46,497 bases of DNA, from contig NZ_CAMIAN010000017.1 in NCBI RefSeq assembly GCF_946221155.1, positions 1 through 46,497 on the forward strand, in the 5' to 3' direction. Within the stretch, counting starts at the first letter, position 1. Each line of letters opens with the position of its first letter. The notes beneath the pieces are model-generated. The model was not told where the DNA came from. It did no database searches and was given only the letters and a program-made list of their open reading frames with translations. This DNA comes from an uncultured Corynebacterium sp. Its GTDB lineage: Bacteria; Actinomycetota; Actinomycetes; Mycobacteriales; Mycobacteriaceae. The position numbers were made by a program, and so were the translations under genes. Shown in pieces: positions 22,432-31,152 of this stretch.

Positions 22432-25188
22432 ATGTCCACTTCGGCAGAAGAAAACAACAGCGCATACGATGCCAGCAATTTTGCTTTGATCCGAGACGGA
22501 GTGGCCTCTTACCTGGCCGATTCCGACCCGGAGGAAACCCAGGAATGGATGGATTCCCTCGACGGGCTGCTGGAATCCGCGGGCCCGGATCGCGGCCGCT
22601 ACCTGATGTTGCGCCTGCTGGAGCGCGCCACCGCCAAGCGTGTCCCCCTACCTCCCCTGCTGTCCACTGACTACGTCAACACCATCCCCACCACCCAGGA
22701 ACCCGACTTCCCGGGTGACGAGGAGATTGAGAAGCGCTACCGCCGCTGGATCCGTTGGAACGCGGCCATCATGGTTCACCGCGCCCAGCGCCCGGGCATC
22801 GGAGTGGGCGGCCACATCTCCACCTACGCCTCCGCGGCCCCGCTCTACGAGGTCGGCCTGAACCACTTCTTCCGCGGCAAGGACCACCCGGGCGGCGGCG
22901 ACCAGATCTTCTTCCAAGGCCACGCCTCCCCCGGCATGTACGCCCGCGCTTTCCTGGAGGGCCGCCTTAGCGAGGAAGACCTGGATGCCTTCCGCCAGGA
23001 GGCCTCCAAGCCTGGCAACGGCCTGCCTTCCTACCCGCACCCGCATGGCATGCCGGAGTTCTGGGAGTTCCCGACCGTCTCCATGGGCTTGGGCCCCATG
23101 GATGCCATCTACCAGGCCCGCTTCAACCGCTACCTGCACGATCGTGGCATCAAGGACACCTCCCAGCAGCACGTCTGGGCATTCCTCGGCGATGGCGAGA
23201 TGGACGAGCCGGAATCCCGCGGCCTGATCCAAACCGCCGCGATCAACAACCTGGATAACCTGACCTTCGTCATCAACTGCAACCTGCAGCGCCTGGACGG
23301 CCCGGTGCGTGGTAACACGAAGATCATCCAGGAGCTGGAGAGCTTCTTCCGCGGCGCCGGCTGGAACGTCATCAAGGTCGTCTGGGGCCGCGAGTGGGAT
23401 CAGCTGTTCGCCCGCGACGAAGAGGGCGCCCTGGTCGAGGCTATGAATACCACCCCGGATGGTGACTTCCAGACGTTCAAGGCCAACGACGGTGCTTACG
23501 TCCGCGAATACTTCTTCAACAAGGATCCGCGCACGGCCAAGCTGGTCGAGGACATGACGGACGAGGAGATCTGGCACCTGCGCCGCGGCGGCCACGACTA
23601 CCGCAAGATTTACGCCGCCTACAAGCGTGCCCTGGAGACCAAGGATCAGCCGACTGTCATCCTTGCCCACACCATTAAGGGCTACGGACTGGGCCACAAC
23701 TTCGAGGGCCGCAACGCAACCCACCAGATGAAGAAGCTCGCGCTGGAGGATCTGAAGATCCTGCGCGACAAGCAGGACATTCCGTTCTCCGACGAGGAGC
23801 TGGAGAAGGACCCGTACCTACCGCCGTACTTCCACCCCGGTGAGGATTCGGAAGAGATCCAGTACATGCTGAACCGCCGCAAGGAGCTCGGCGGCTTCCT
23901 GCCGGAGCGCCGCGAGAAGTTCACGCCGCTGAAGATGCCCGACCTTTCCATCGCGAAGCTGGCCCGCAAGGGCTCCGGCAAGCAGGAGGTCGCCACCACG
24001 ATGGCGCTGGTCCGCGTCTTCAAGGACCTCATGCGTGACGACGAGCTGAAGAAGCGCATCGTGCCGATCGTGCCGGATGAGGCACGTACTTTCGGCATGG
24101 ATTCCTGGTTCCCGACGCTGAAGATCTACAACCCGCACGGCCAGAACTACACGCCGGTGGACCACGACCTGATGCTGTCTTACCGGGAGGCCACCGACGG
24201 CCACATTCTGCACGAAGGCATCTCGGAGGCCGGCTCGATGGCTTCCTTCATCGCCGCTGGCACCAGCTATGCCACCCACGGCGAGGTCATGATCCCGCTG
24301 TACATCTTCTACTCGATGTTCGGCTTCCAGCGCGTCGGCGACGAAATCTGGGCGGCGGCAGACCAGATGTCTCGCGGATTCCTGATCGGAGCCACCGCGG
24401 GCCGTACCACGCTGACAGGCGAGGGCTTGCAGCACATGGACGGCAACTCCCCCGTGTTGGCGTCCACAAACCCTGCTGTGGTGACCTACGACCCGGCGTT
24501 TGGCTACGAGATCGCCCACATCGTGCACCGTGGCATCGAGCGTATGTACGGCGAGAACAGCAACGATGGCCGCGGCGAGGACGTGATCTACTACCTCACC
24601 GCATACAACGAGCCGATCCACCAGCCGGCGGAGCCGGAGAACCTCGATGTGGAGGGGCTGCACAAGGGTATTTACCTTTATGACGCCGCCTCGGGCTCAG
24701 CGGAGTTGCAGGCCAATATTCTGGCCTCTGGCGTGGCCATGACGGCAGCTCTGAAGGCGAAGGAGCTGCTGAAGGAGTTCGACGTAGACGCGAACGTCTT
24801 CTCTGTGACCAGCTGGAACGAGCTGGCTCGCGATGGTCAGGCTGTGGAGTTGGAGCAGCTGCGCGACCCGGCTGTGGAGCCCCGCACGGCGTTTATCACT
24901 CAGCAGCTGGAGGCCGCGGAGGGTCCGTTCGTGGCGGTGAGCGACTACGCCACCACCGTGGCCGAGCAGGTGCGCAAGTGGGTGCCGGGCGAGTACGTGG
25001 TGCTGGGTGCCGATGGCTTTGGCTTTGCGGATACTCGCCAGGCAGCGCGCCGGTACTTCAACGTGGACGCGGAGTCCATCGTGGTGGGCGTGCTGCTGGG
25101 ACTGGCGCGCGAGGGCAAGATCGAGCGCTCCGTGGCTGCGGAGGCCGCTAAGCGGTTCCAGATCGACGACCCGACTGCAGCCAACTAG
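22432..25188 (+). CDS. aceE: Pyruvate dehydrogenase E1 component, homodimeric type (AceE)
   Basis: AceE decarboxylates pyruvate with thiamine diphosphate and passes the acetyl group to the lipoyl arm of E2, the entry from glycolysis to acetyl-CoA. The 918-residue length fits the homodimeric form of actinobacteria and proteobacteria. Visible are GHISTYASAAPLYEVGLNHFF, the ThDP motif WAFLGDGEMDEPES with INNLDNLTFVINCN, IKGYGLGHNFEGRN, and the C-terminal-half GRTTLTGEGLQHMDGNSPVL. ATG follows AGGAGGACGAACC. E2 and E3 genes are not adjacent, as usual in Corynebacterium, where AceE works with a hybrid PDH/ODH complex. Confidence 0.98.
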   Translation: MSTSAEENNSAYDASNFALIRDGVASYLADSDPEETQEWMDSLDGLLESAGPDRGRYLMLRLLERATAKRVPLPPLLSTDYVNTIPTTQEPDFPGDEEIEKRYRRWIRWNAAIMVHRAQRPGIGVGGHISTYASAAPLYEVGLNHFFRGKDHPGGGDQIFFQGHASPGMYARAFLEGRLSEEDLDAFRQEASKPGNGLPSYPHPHGMPEFWEFPTVSMGLGPMDAIYQARFNRYLHDRGIKDTSQQHVWAFLGDGEMDEPESRGLIQTAAINNLDNLTFVINCNLQRLDGPVRGNTKIIQELESFFRGAGWNVIKVVWGREWDQLFARDEEGALVEAMNTTPDGDFQTFKANDGAYVREYFFNKDPRTAKLVEDMTDEEIWHLRRGGHDYRKIYAAYKRALETKDQPTVILAHTIKGYGLGHNFEGRNATHQMKKLALEDLKILRDKQDIPFSDEELEKDPYLPPYFHPGEDSEEIQYMLNRRKELGGFLPERREKFTPLKMPDLSIAKLARKGSGKQEVATTMALVRVFKDLMRDDELKKRIVPIVPDEARTFGMDSWFPTLKIYNPHGQNYTPVDHDLMLSYREATDGHILHEGISEAGSMASFIAAGTSYATHGEVMIPLYIFYSMFGFQRVGDEIWAAADQMSRGFLIGATAGRTTLTGEGLQHMDGNSPVLASTNPAVVTYDPAFGYEIAHIVHRGIERMYGENSNDGRGEDVIYYLTAYNEPIHQPAEPENLDVEGLHKGIYLYDAASGSAELQANILASGVAMTAALKAKELLKEFDVDANVFSVTSWNELARDGQAVELEQLRDPAVEPRTAFITQQLEAAEGPFVAVSDYATTVAEQVRKWVPGEYVVLGADGFGFADTRQAARRYFNVDAESIVVGVLLGLAREGKIERSVAAEAAKRFQIDDPTAAN

Positions 25189-25239
25189 CGACTGACTAGC
25201 GACGAGCTGGCGGCAAGCTAGCTGCTGCCAAGCAACCAA

Positions 25240-26226
25240 CTAGCCCAGTAGGTTCAGCAGCGCCCGGGTGACGTCCTCCGGGCGCTCGACGGGCAGCATG
25301 TGCCCGGATTCCGGGTACTCGTGGAAATCGGCACGGGGCCAGAGCTCATGGATGCGTTTGCTTTGGCTGGGCGGGGTGACGTCATCCATAGCGCCGACCA
25401 GGATCTCGCCGGGAATGTCGGCCAGTAGCTCGGCGGCGGCAAGCTCGTCGTGCTCGGTCAGGTCGTCCATGTAGCCCAGTAGCGTGCGCATGGACGTCCC
25501 GGCGATCTCGTTGGCGTGGAAGGTCAGGACGTCGAAGTTATCGGATTCCCCTTCGTCCAGCGAGCCGTGGTAGATGAATGCGGCAATGACGGGCTTGATG
25601 GCCCATTCCACCAGCGACTTTGCCCATTCCAGGTGACTGGGGCTCTTGGCGCCCAGCCAGCGGGTCGCCCGTACCAGCCGGGAATGCAGAATCTGGGACA
25701 CTCCCGCAGAGGCGAAGGTATCGATCGCGCCGTTGATCAGCGCGATACCGCCAACCCGCTGCAAGTCAGCTTCATCCAGGTGGCGCAGTCCTCCCAGCAC
25801 CGACATAGCGCCCATCGAGTGGCCCGCCAGGATCAGCCTTCCCGTCGGCGCGAGCTCGCGGATGGTCGCGGCCAGGTCGATAGCGGTGCGTTCAATGTCG
25901 AGCCCCGGAGCATCCTCGCTAGCGCCGTGACCGCGCAAATCCGGCAGCAGGATGCGCAGGTTCGGCTGCTCGCGCAGTGCGGCCAATTGGAAGAACCAGG
26001 AGGCCGCGGTCAGGTTGAAGCCGTGCACGAGGATGAGGGTGGTGGGTGCGGACGAGGGGGCGTCCTCAAAAGAAAAAGAGTAAGAACGCACCTCGTGTAC
26101 GGCGACCCTAGCGCCGTCATCCATGGTCAGGCGATGGATCCAACGTGCGCGCGGCAACCCCGGTACGGCGGGAGGGTCGCGCAACACGATGCTGGCGAGG
26201 TTGCGGACGGCGGTGACGGGACGCAT
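25240..26226 (-). CDS. Alpha/beta hydrolase
   Basis: A 328-residue alpha/beta-fold hydrolase. ILVHGFNLTA gives the oxyanion loop, PDLRGHGASED the conserved post-strand turn, LAGHSMGAMSVL the nucleophile elbow (GHSMG), GAMDDVTPP the acid region and YPESGHMLPVERPE the catalytic histidine. Substrate unknown; an ester or lactone is plausible. ATG at 26226 (MRPVTAVRNLAS) follows GAAGG 8 bases upstream; the longer frame reads into the divergent acp promoter region. It is divergent from the acp gene, and its 3' end faces aceE. Confidence 0.85.
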   Translation of the reverse strand: MRPVTAVRNLASIVLRDPPAVPGLPRARWIHRLTMDDGARVAVHEVRSYSFSFEDAPSSAPTTLILVHGFNLTAASWFFQLAALREQPNLRILLPDLRGHGASEDAPGLDIERTAIDLAATIRELAPTGRLILAGHSMGAMSVLGGLRHLDEADLQRVGGIALINGAIDTFASAGVSQILHSRLVRATRWLGAKSPSHLEWAKSLVEWAIKPVIAAFIYHGSLDEGESDNFDVLTFHANEIAGTSMRTLLGYMDDLTEHDELAAAELLADIPGEILVGAMDDVTPPSQSKRIHELWPRADFHEYPESGHMLPVERPEDVTRALLNLLG

Positions 26227-26367
26227 AGGAATGACCTTCGCAAGATTGTTAGGATGAGTGTACAAACGGCCGCGCGATGCGGGAGTGCGCTGGAGCTTTA
26301 GCCGCAAGGCATTTAGCTTAGCGCCCCGCGTGCGGGCGAATATGGAGTGGCAGGAGAAGGAACGATC

Positions 26368-26709
26368 ATGGCTGAACAAAACAACCAGCTGGCTGCGGCA
26401 CTGTCGAAGAAGCTGAAGAAGGACGGCGCTGACAAGAGCGGTACGAGCAAGGCCGGCAAGGACGGCTCGGCGAGCGCGGGCGAGAAGGATAAGCGCAGCA
26501 TCGTACTGGACGTCGTGGAGGATGCGACGGGCATCGAACGCGAGGAGCTAGAGGGCTCCAAGCGCCTGGGTGACGACCTGAACATCGACTCCCTGTCCCT
26601 GATGGACATCGCCGTGCGCCTGGAGGAAGAGTTCGGCGTGGAGGTCCCGGATGAGGACATCAACCGCGTAAAGACCATCGACGAGCTGGTTGGCCTGGTG
26701 GATAAGTGA
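26368..26709 (+). CDS. acpM: Acyl carrier protein
   Basis: A 113-residue protein. The first 40 residues are Lys/Ala/Gly/Ser-rich and probably disordered; the rest is an acyl carrier domain with GDDLNIDSLSLMDIAVRLEEEFGVEVPDEDI, the serine of IDSLS (about residue 75) being the phosphopantetheine site. It would carry acyl chains for fatty-acid or mycolate-related synthesis, as AcpM does. Start ATG with AGGAGAAGGA upstream. Its stop overlaps the start of the serine hydrolase gene (GTGA), so the two are translationally coupled. The symbol acpM is by analogy. Confidence 0.88.
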   Translation: MAEQNNQLAAALSKKLKKDGADKSGTSKAGKDGSASAGEKDKRSIVLDVVEDATGIEREELEGSKRLGDDLNIDSLSLMDIAVRLEEEFGVEVPDEDINRVKTIDELVGLVDK

Positions 26710-27584
26710 GCGGCGCGGTAGAGGACGTACTCGCCGAGCTACAGGACTGGCCCATCGACAACGTGGCCGCTGCGGCGCTGTGGGATGACGGCAGCGACAG
26801 CGACAACGACGGGGCGGGTGCCCACACGGCGACCTTCGGCGACACGTCCGCGCAGTTCCCCCTGGCCAGCGTGAGCAAGCTGATCACCGCCTATGCCACG
26901 CTGCTGGCCGTCGAGGAGGGGGCCTTCGAGCTTGACCAGCAGGTCCCCGCCGAGTTGCTGCCCGAGTTCGACGACCTGCCGACCGTCCGCGAGCTGCTGG
27001 CCCACACCAGCGGAATTGGTTTCCGCGGCCGCACCCCAGAGAAGCCGCGCGGCACCCGGCGGATCTATTCCTCCGCGGGATACGAGGTGCTGGCGGACTT
27101 CATCGCCGCGGAAGCCGACATGCCTTTCGCGGATTACGTGGCCGAGGGCGTGTGCGCGCCCCTGGGCATCGAGGTGAAGGTCGAGGGCAGCGCGGGGCAT
27201 GGTTTTTCTGCCTCGGTGGACGCCCTTGCGGTGTTGTGTTCTGAATTTTTGACGCCTACAGTCATCGCCCCCTCCACCCTCAACGAGGCGCTGGAGCCGC
27301 AGTGGCCGGAGCTTTCCGGAGTGGTGCCGGGCTACGGTATGCAAAAGCCTTGCCCGTGGGGCTTGGGATTTGAGCTGCACGGTGAGAAGTCGCCGCACTG
27401 GTTGGGTGAGGGCATGCCTGGCACGGTGGCGGGGCACTTTGGCCAGTCGGGAACGTTCCTGTGGATCGACCGGAGTGGGAGCAAGAAAAAAGCCGCCGTT
27501 GTCCTCACGGATGAGAACTTCGGCGACTGGGCCAAGCAGCGTTGGGATGGCTTCAACCAGCGGCTCTGGGAGGCGCTGGGCTAG
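26706..27584 (+). CDS. Serine hydrolase of the beta-lactamase/DD-peptidase fold
   Basis: A 292-residue protein with the class C-like S-x-x-K motif ASVSKLITAY (S55, K58), LLAHTSGIGFRG, and IYSSAGYEVLADFI, where the second motif reads Y-S-S rather than the common Y-S-N. The end holds GHFGQSGTFLWIDR, a typical H-x-G-type third motif. No signal peptide is seen, so it appears cytoplasmic, unlike penicillin-binding proteins. The substrate is unknown; esterase or amidase activity fits the fold. GTG start overlaps the acp stop by 4 bases. Confidence 0.82.
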   Translation: MSGAVEDVLAELQDWPIDNVAAAALWDDGSDSDNDGAGAHTATFGDTSAQFPLASVSKLITAYATLLAVEEGAFELDQQVPAELLPEFDDLPTVRELLAHTSGIGFRGRTPEKPRGTRRIYSSAGYEVLADFIAAEADMPFADYVAEGVCAPLGIEVKVEGSAGHGFSASVDALAVLCSEFLTPTVIAPSTLNEALEPQWPELSGVVPGYGMQKPCPWGLGFELHGEKSPHWLGEGMPGTVAGHFGQSGTFLWIDRSGSKKKAAVVLTDENFGDWAKQRWDGFNQRLWEALG

Positions 27585-27636
27585 TTCCCGCCCCTGCCCC
27601 GCCCTGGCAGCGCTGGGCCAGCCCGGCGCGACGCGG

Positions 27637-28575
27637 CTACTCGAAGGTGGTGCGGAGGTCCTCGTGGCCCTCTGCGCGCCAGTCAACGTAGGCGTTGTCC
27701 TTGGTGTCGATTCCCTGCTCCCTCTGGTGCGGAACCTTGGCCACGATGTTGCGGCGGGCACGGCCGGATCGCAGCTGGATCTCGATGCGCTCAGCCAACT
27801 TCGCCAGGATCATATTGATCACGATCATGATCACTGCGATCAACAGCAGGGCCGGGATCATCGCGCCGTAGTACTCGCCCAGCTGACGGCCAGAACGAAC
27901 CACTTCCACGAAACCGATCATGTAACCCAGAGCGGAATCCTTCAGGGCAATGACCATCTGGGAGATGATCGCCGGCAGCATGGCGGCGACGGCCTGCGGC
28001 AGCAGGATGAGGTTGATGGACTGACGGTGGCTCAGCCCCAGTGCAATCGCTGCTTCACGCTGACCGCGCGGCAGCGACTGAATGCCAGATCGAAGGGTCT
28101 CTGCGATCACGGAGCCGTTGTACATCGTCAGGCCGAAGACCACTGCGGAAAAGCCCAGCCAGCTGGAAGGCACCAGCTGCAGCAGGGAAAACACCGCGTA
28201 GGCGAACAGCATCAGAACCAGCACCGGGATGGAGCGGAAGAACTCCACGATGATGCCGCAGATCCAGCGCACGGGTGCGGAGGGCGACAGTCGGCCCACG
28301 CCCAGCAGCGCGCCAATAGCCATTGCCAAGACGATGGAGACCACAGCTGCGCCGATCGTGGAGATCAGGCCCGGGATGATGTAGGTCGTCCACGTGCTGC
28401 CCTCCAGGAAGAAGGACCACTTTGCAGATTCGAACTGGCCTTTTTCGTTGAGCTTCATCGCTACCAGGACTAGGATCACTGCAACCACAACGACGGTGAT
28501 CGCCGTGAGGATTGAGTTGAGCCTGCGCCCCTTCGGGCCTGGGGCGTCATAAAGAACCGTTGCACGTGTAGTCAT
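27637..28575 (-). CDS. gluD: Glutamate ABC transporter permease GluD
   Basis: A 312-residue permease with five to six membrane helices and the EAA loop REAAIALGLSHRQSINLILLPQAV that contacts the ATPase. The C-terminal tail of about 50 residues is charged. It is last in a gluABCD operon; its ATG overlaps the gluC stop (TAATG). Together with GluC it forms the channel for glutamate uptake. The first-ATG form from 28593 would overlap gluC further and is not needed. Confidence 0.93.
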   Translation of the reverse strand: MTTRATVLYDAPGPKGRRLNSILTAITVVVVAVILVLVAMKLNEKGQFESAKWSFFLEGSTWTTYIIPGLISTIGAAVVSIVLAMAIGALLGVGRLSPSAPVRWICGIIVEFFRSIPVLVLMLFAYAVFSLLQLVPSSWLGFSAVVFGLTMYNGSVIAETLRSGIQSLPRGQREAAIALGLSHRQSINLILLPQAVAAMLPAIISQMVIALKDSALGYMIGFVEVVRSGRQLGEYYGAMIPALLLIAVIMIVINMILAKLAERIEIQLRSGRARRNIVAKVPHQREQGIDTKDNAYVDWRAEGHEDLRTTFE

Positions 28576-29261
28576 TAGCGCTTCACCGCCCATCGCTTAC
28601 CTGCCCAGCCGAAGAACAATCCGGTAGGCAGCGTCAAAATGATAAATCCGATTGCGATAACGCCGAAGATCACCAGAATGTCGCTGGCGTAGTCCTCCGT
28701 CAGGGTCTTCATCAGCAAGGAGGCCTCAGCGACACCAATCACCGAGGCGATGGTGGTGTTCTTCGTCAACGCGATCAGGGTGTTGCCCAGCGGCACGATC
28801 GCACCGCGCAGAGCCTGCGGGAAGATCACGTGCCGGAAGTTCTGGCCGAAGCTAAGCCCCAAGGAGCGAGCAGCCTCGGCCTGGCCGAAGGGCACCGTGT
28901 TGATACCGGAGCGCAGGGATTCCGCCACGAAGCAGGAGGTATAGGCCACGAAGGCCAGGACCGCCAGGCGGAAGTTCTGCTTTTCGATGAAGGAATCGTT
29001 CTCCACCGCCAGCAGCAGGCCCAGGTTGTAGTACAGGCCCATGGAGGCCAGCAGAATGATCAACGTCAGCGGGGTGTTACGAACAATGTTGATGTACCAC
29101 GCGGACAGGTTGCGCAGGATGCCCACGGGGCTCACGCGCATGGCGGTCAGGATGATGCCGAAGATCAGCGATCCGACCGCGGAGAAGAACGTCAACTTGA
29201 TGGTTACCCAGAATGCTGGAAGCAGTTCGGGCTTCATCTCGGACCATAGTTCGGGGTTCAT
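28575..29261 (-). CDS. gluC: Glutamate ABC transporter permease GluC
   Basis: A 228-residue polar amino-acid permease of the HisMQ type, with five hydrophobic segments and the EAA loop GQAEAARSLGLSFGQNFRHV. LRSGINTVPFGQ is family standard. Starts with ATG 16 bases after gluB, preceded by GGAGG. Confidence 0.94.
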   Translation of the reverse strand: MNPELWSEMKPELLPAFWVTIKLTFFSAVGSLIFGIILTAMRVSPVGILRNLSAWYINIVRNTPLTLIILLASMGLYYNLGLLLAVENDSFIEKQNFRLAVLAFVAYTSCFVAESLRSGINTVPFGQAEAARSLGLSFGQNFRHVIFPQALRGAIVPLGNTLIALTKNTTIASVIGVAEASLLMKTLTEDYASDILVIFGVIAIGFIILTLPTGLFFGWAGKRWAVKR

Positions 29262-29277
29262 AGTGCGTTCCTCCTTC

Positions 29278-30174
29278 CTACTTCTTGTCGACGAACGACA
29301 GGTCGCCGATCTTTGGCTTCTCGCCGAGATCCACGTTGTCGCCCAGGTTCTTGGCGACGATCTTTTGGAACTCGCCGGAATCGTGCATTTCGTTCAGCGC
29401 TTCGTTGACCTCCGCCTTGGCTTCGTCGTCGCCCTTGGGCAGGCCAATGCCGTAGTTTTCGTTGGTCCAGAAGCTGCCGTCGTCCTTCTTTAGTTGGATG
29501 ACGCTGTAGTCTTCGTCGAATCGCTCCTTGTAGCGCTGTGCGAAGCCGGCCAGAATGGTCGCGTCCGTGGTGGTTGCGTCCACCACGCCCTGCTTCAGGC
29601 CTTCCGCACACGCGGCGTAGGTGTCGAACTCCTGCAGCTGCACTTCTGGCAGCGCGTCCTTCACCTTTTGTGCCGGGGTGGAGCCAGATACGGAGCACAG
29701 GCGAGTACCCGGTGCGATGTCGTTCAGGCCCTTGATGCCGGAATCCTTGCGGACCAGCAGCGCCTGGTGGGTGACCACGTACGGGCCTGCGAAGTCCACG
29801 GCCTTCAGGCGGCCCTTATTGATGGAGTACGTGGCGGTGATCATGTTGACCTCACCGTTGTTGATGAGGGTCTCGCGCTGCGCGGAGGGGGTTTCGCGCC
29901 ATTCGATTTCTGGCGTGGCCCAGCCGTGCTTCTTCGCGATGTATTCCACCACGTAGCGGGAAACGTCGGTATCCAGGCCGGCGAACTGCTTGTCCGGGGT
30001 GCGCTCACCCAGGTTCGGTTGGTCGTACTTGGTGCCCATGACGACGTGGCCGGATTCGATATCCGCCAGCAGGTCGCGGGCACCGCCAGAGCCGCACGCG
30101 GTCAGCGCCACCACGCTTGCGGTGGCAACCACTGCAGCGGTGAGGCGCTTGAGTGCGCTTGTGAATGTAGACAT
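29278..30174 (-). CDS. gluB: Glutamate-binding lipoprotein GluB
   Basis: A 298-residue solute-binding protein with a signal peptide and lipobox LTAC (Cys27) for lipid anchoring outside the membrane. The mature part shows VMGTKYDQPNLGERTPD, GLDTDVSRYVVEYIAK and GEVNMITATYSINKGRLKAVDFAGPY, matching amino-acid binding proteins of family 3. It delivers glutamate to GluCD. 19 bases after gluA. Confidence 0.95.
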   Translation of the reverse strand: MSTFTSALKRLTAAVVATASVVALTACGSGGARDLLADIESGHVVMGTKYDQPNLGERTPDKQFAGLDTDVSRYVVEYIAKKHGWATPEIEWRETPSAQRETLINNGEVNMITATYSINKGRLKAVDFAGPYVVTHQALLVRKDSGIKGLNDIAPGTRLCSVSGSTPAQKVKDALPEVQLQEFDTYAACAEGLKQGVVDATTTDATILAGFAQRYKERFDEDYSVIQLKKDDGSFWTNENYGIGLPKGDDEAKAEVNEALNEMHDSGEFQKIVAKNLGDNVDLGEKPKIGDLSFVDKK

Positions 30175-30193
30175 GTGTAACTCGCTTCCCGAA

Positions 30194-30949
30194 CTAGTGG
30201 TTCACGATCTTTGCCAGGAAGTCCTTGGCGCGATCGGATTGCGGGTTCGTGAAGAAGGTCTCCGGGTCGGCGTCCTCAACAACGGCGCCGTCGGCCATGA
30301 ACAGGATGCGGTCAGCTACGCGGCGAGCAAAGCTCATCTCGTGGGTGACAACCACCATGGTCATGCCGCCCTTGGCGAGGTCGGTCATGACGTCCAGGAC
30401 CTCGTTGATCATCTCTGGGTCGAGGGCGGAGGTCGGCTCGTCGAAGAGCATCACCTTCGGGTCCATCGCCAGTGCGCGGGCGATAGCGACGCGCTGCTGC
30501 TGGCCACCGGATAGCTGTGCCGGGTACTTGTCGGCTTGGGCGGCGATACCCACGCGGTCCAGCAGCTTCTCGGCGGTCTTGCGTGCCTCTTCCTTGCTGA
30601 CCTTGCGGACCTTGGTGGGTGCCAGCGTGACGTTATCGCGGATGGTCATGTGGCTGAAAAGGTTGAACTGCTGGAACACCATGCCCACCTCTGCGCGGAG
30701 CTTGGCGAGGTCTTTGCCTTCTTCGGGTAGCAGCTCACCGTCGATGCGGATTTCGCCATCGTCGATGGTCTCAAGGCGGTTGATGGTGCGGCACAGCGTG
30801 GACTTGCCGGATCCGGAGGGGCCGAGGATCACGACAACCTGGCCCGCCGGTACTTCGAGGTTGATATCCCGAAGTGCGTGGTACTCGCCGAAGTGCTTGT
30901 TCACTCCCTTGAGTTCAATCATTGGTTTGGAAACAGTGGGTTCAGACAT
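30194..30949 (-). CDS. gluA: Glutamate ABC transporter ATPase GluA
   Basis: A 251-residue ATPase with Walker A GPSGSGKST (residues 43-51), Q-loop MVFQQFNLFSHM, signature LSGGQQQRVAIARAL, Walker B VMLFDEPTSALDPE and H-loop VVTHEM. First gene of gluABCD on this strand; in C. glutamicum the operon serves glutamate uptake and is under nitrogen (AmtR) control. I do not see a clear AmtR box here; a different palindrome lies upstream. Confidence 0.96.
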   Translation of the reverse strand: MSEPTVSKPMIELKGVNKHFGEYHALRDINLEVPAGQVVVILGPSGSGKSTLCRTINRLETIDDGEIRIDGELLPEEGKDLAKLRAEVGMVFQQFNLFSHMTIRDNVTLAPTKVRKVSKEEARKTAEKLLDRVGIAAQADKYPAQLSGGQQQRVAIARALAMDPKVMLFDEPTSALDPEMINEVLDVMTDLAKGGMTMVVVTHEMSFARRVADRILFMADGAVVEDADPETFFTNPQSDRAKDFLAKIVNH

Positions 30950-30976
30950 GAAGCTAATAATAAGTAACGAAGGTCA

Positions 30977-30993
30977 CTTTTATGAAATAAAAG
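30977..30993. promoter_or_regulatory. Palindrome CTTTTATGAAATAAAAG upstream of gluA
   Basis: A perfect 7-3-7 palindrome 28 bases before the gluA ATG, flanked by two direct AGGTCAC copies at 30971 and 31000. Position suits an operator for gluABCD. It does not match the AmtR consensus I know. Confidence 0.45.
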
Positions 30994-31023
30994 CAAGATA
31001 GGTCACCGCGGTGCTTGTTGTTG

Positions 31024-31044
31024 GCTTATTGACTGCTTATTGAC
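31024..31044 (+). repeat. Tandem GCTTATTGAC pair
   Basis: GCTTATTGAC occurs at 31024 and 31035, period 11 (one helical turn), in the region between gluA and the nitroreductase. Each copy contains TTGAC, which could serve as a -35 for the nitroreductase gene, though no good -10 follows. Confidence 0.35.
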
Positions 31045-31152
31045 GCCCTTAGGGTGAGCTCGTTAAAGGCGATGGTTGAGCATCCACGTGATCGCTTGAA
31101 GCAGACAGCGGTCGCCGGTGCTGGAAACAGATAAGAGCGTACGGTGGCGAGC

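Noticed and set aside
22648..23724. 358-residue minus-strand frame inside aceE
   Set aside because: Antisense to the conserved ThDP-binding part of aceE.
30950..31020. AmtR box upstream of gluA
   Set aside because: CTATC-N-TTAT-like bases occur, but not the full CTAT-N6-ATAG arrangement.
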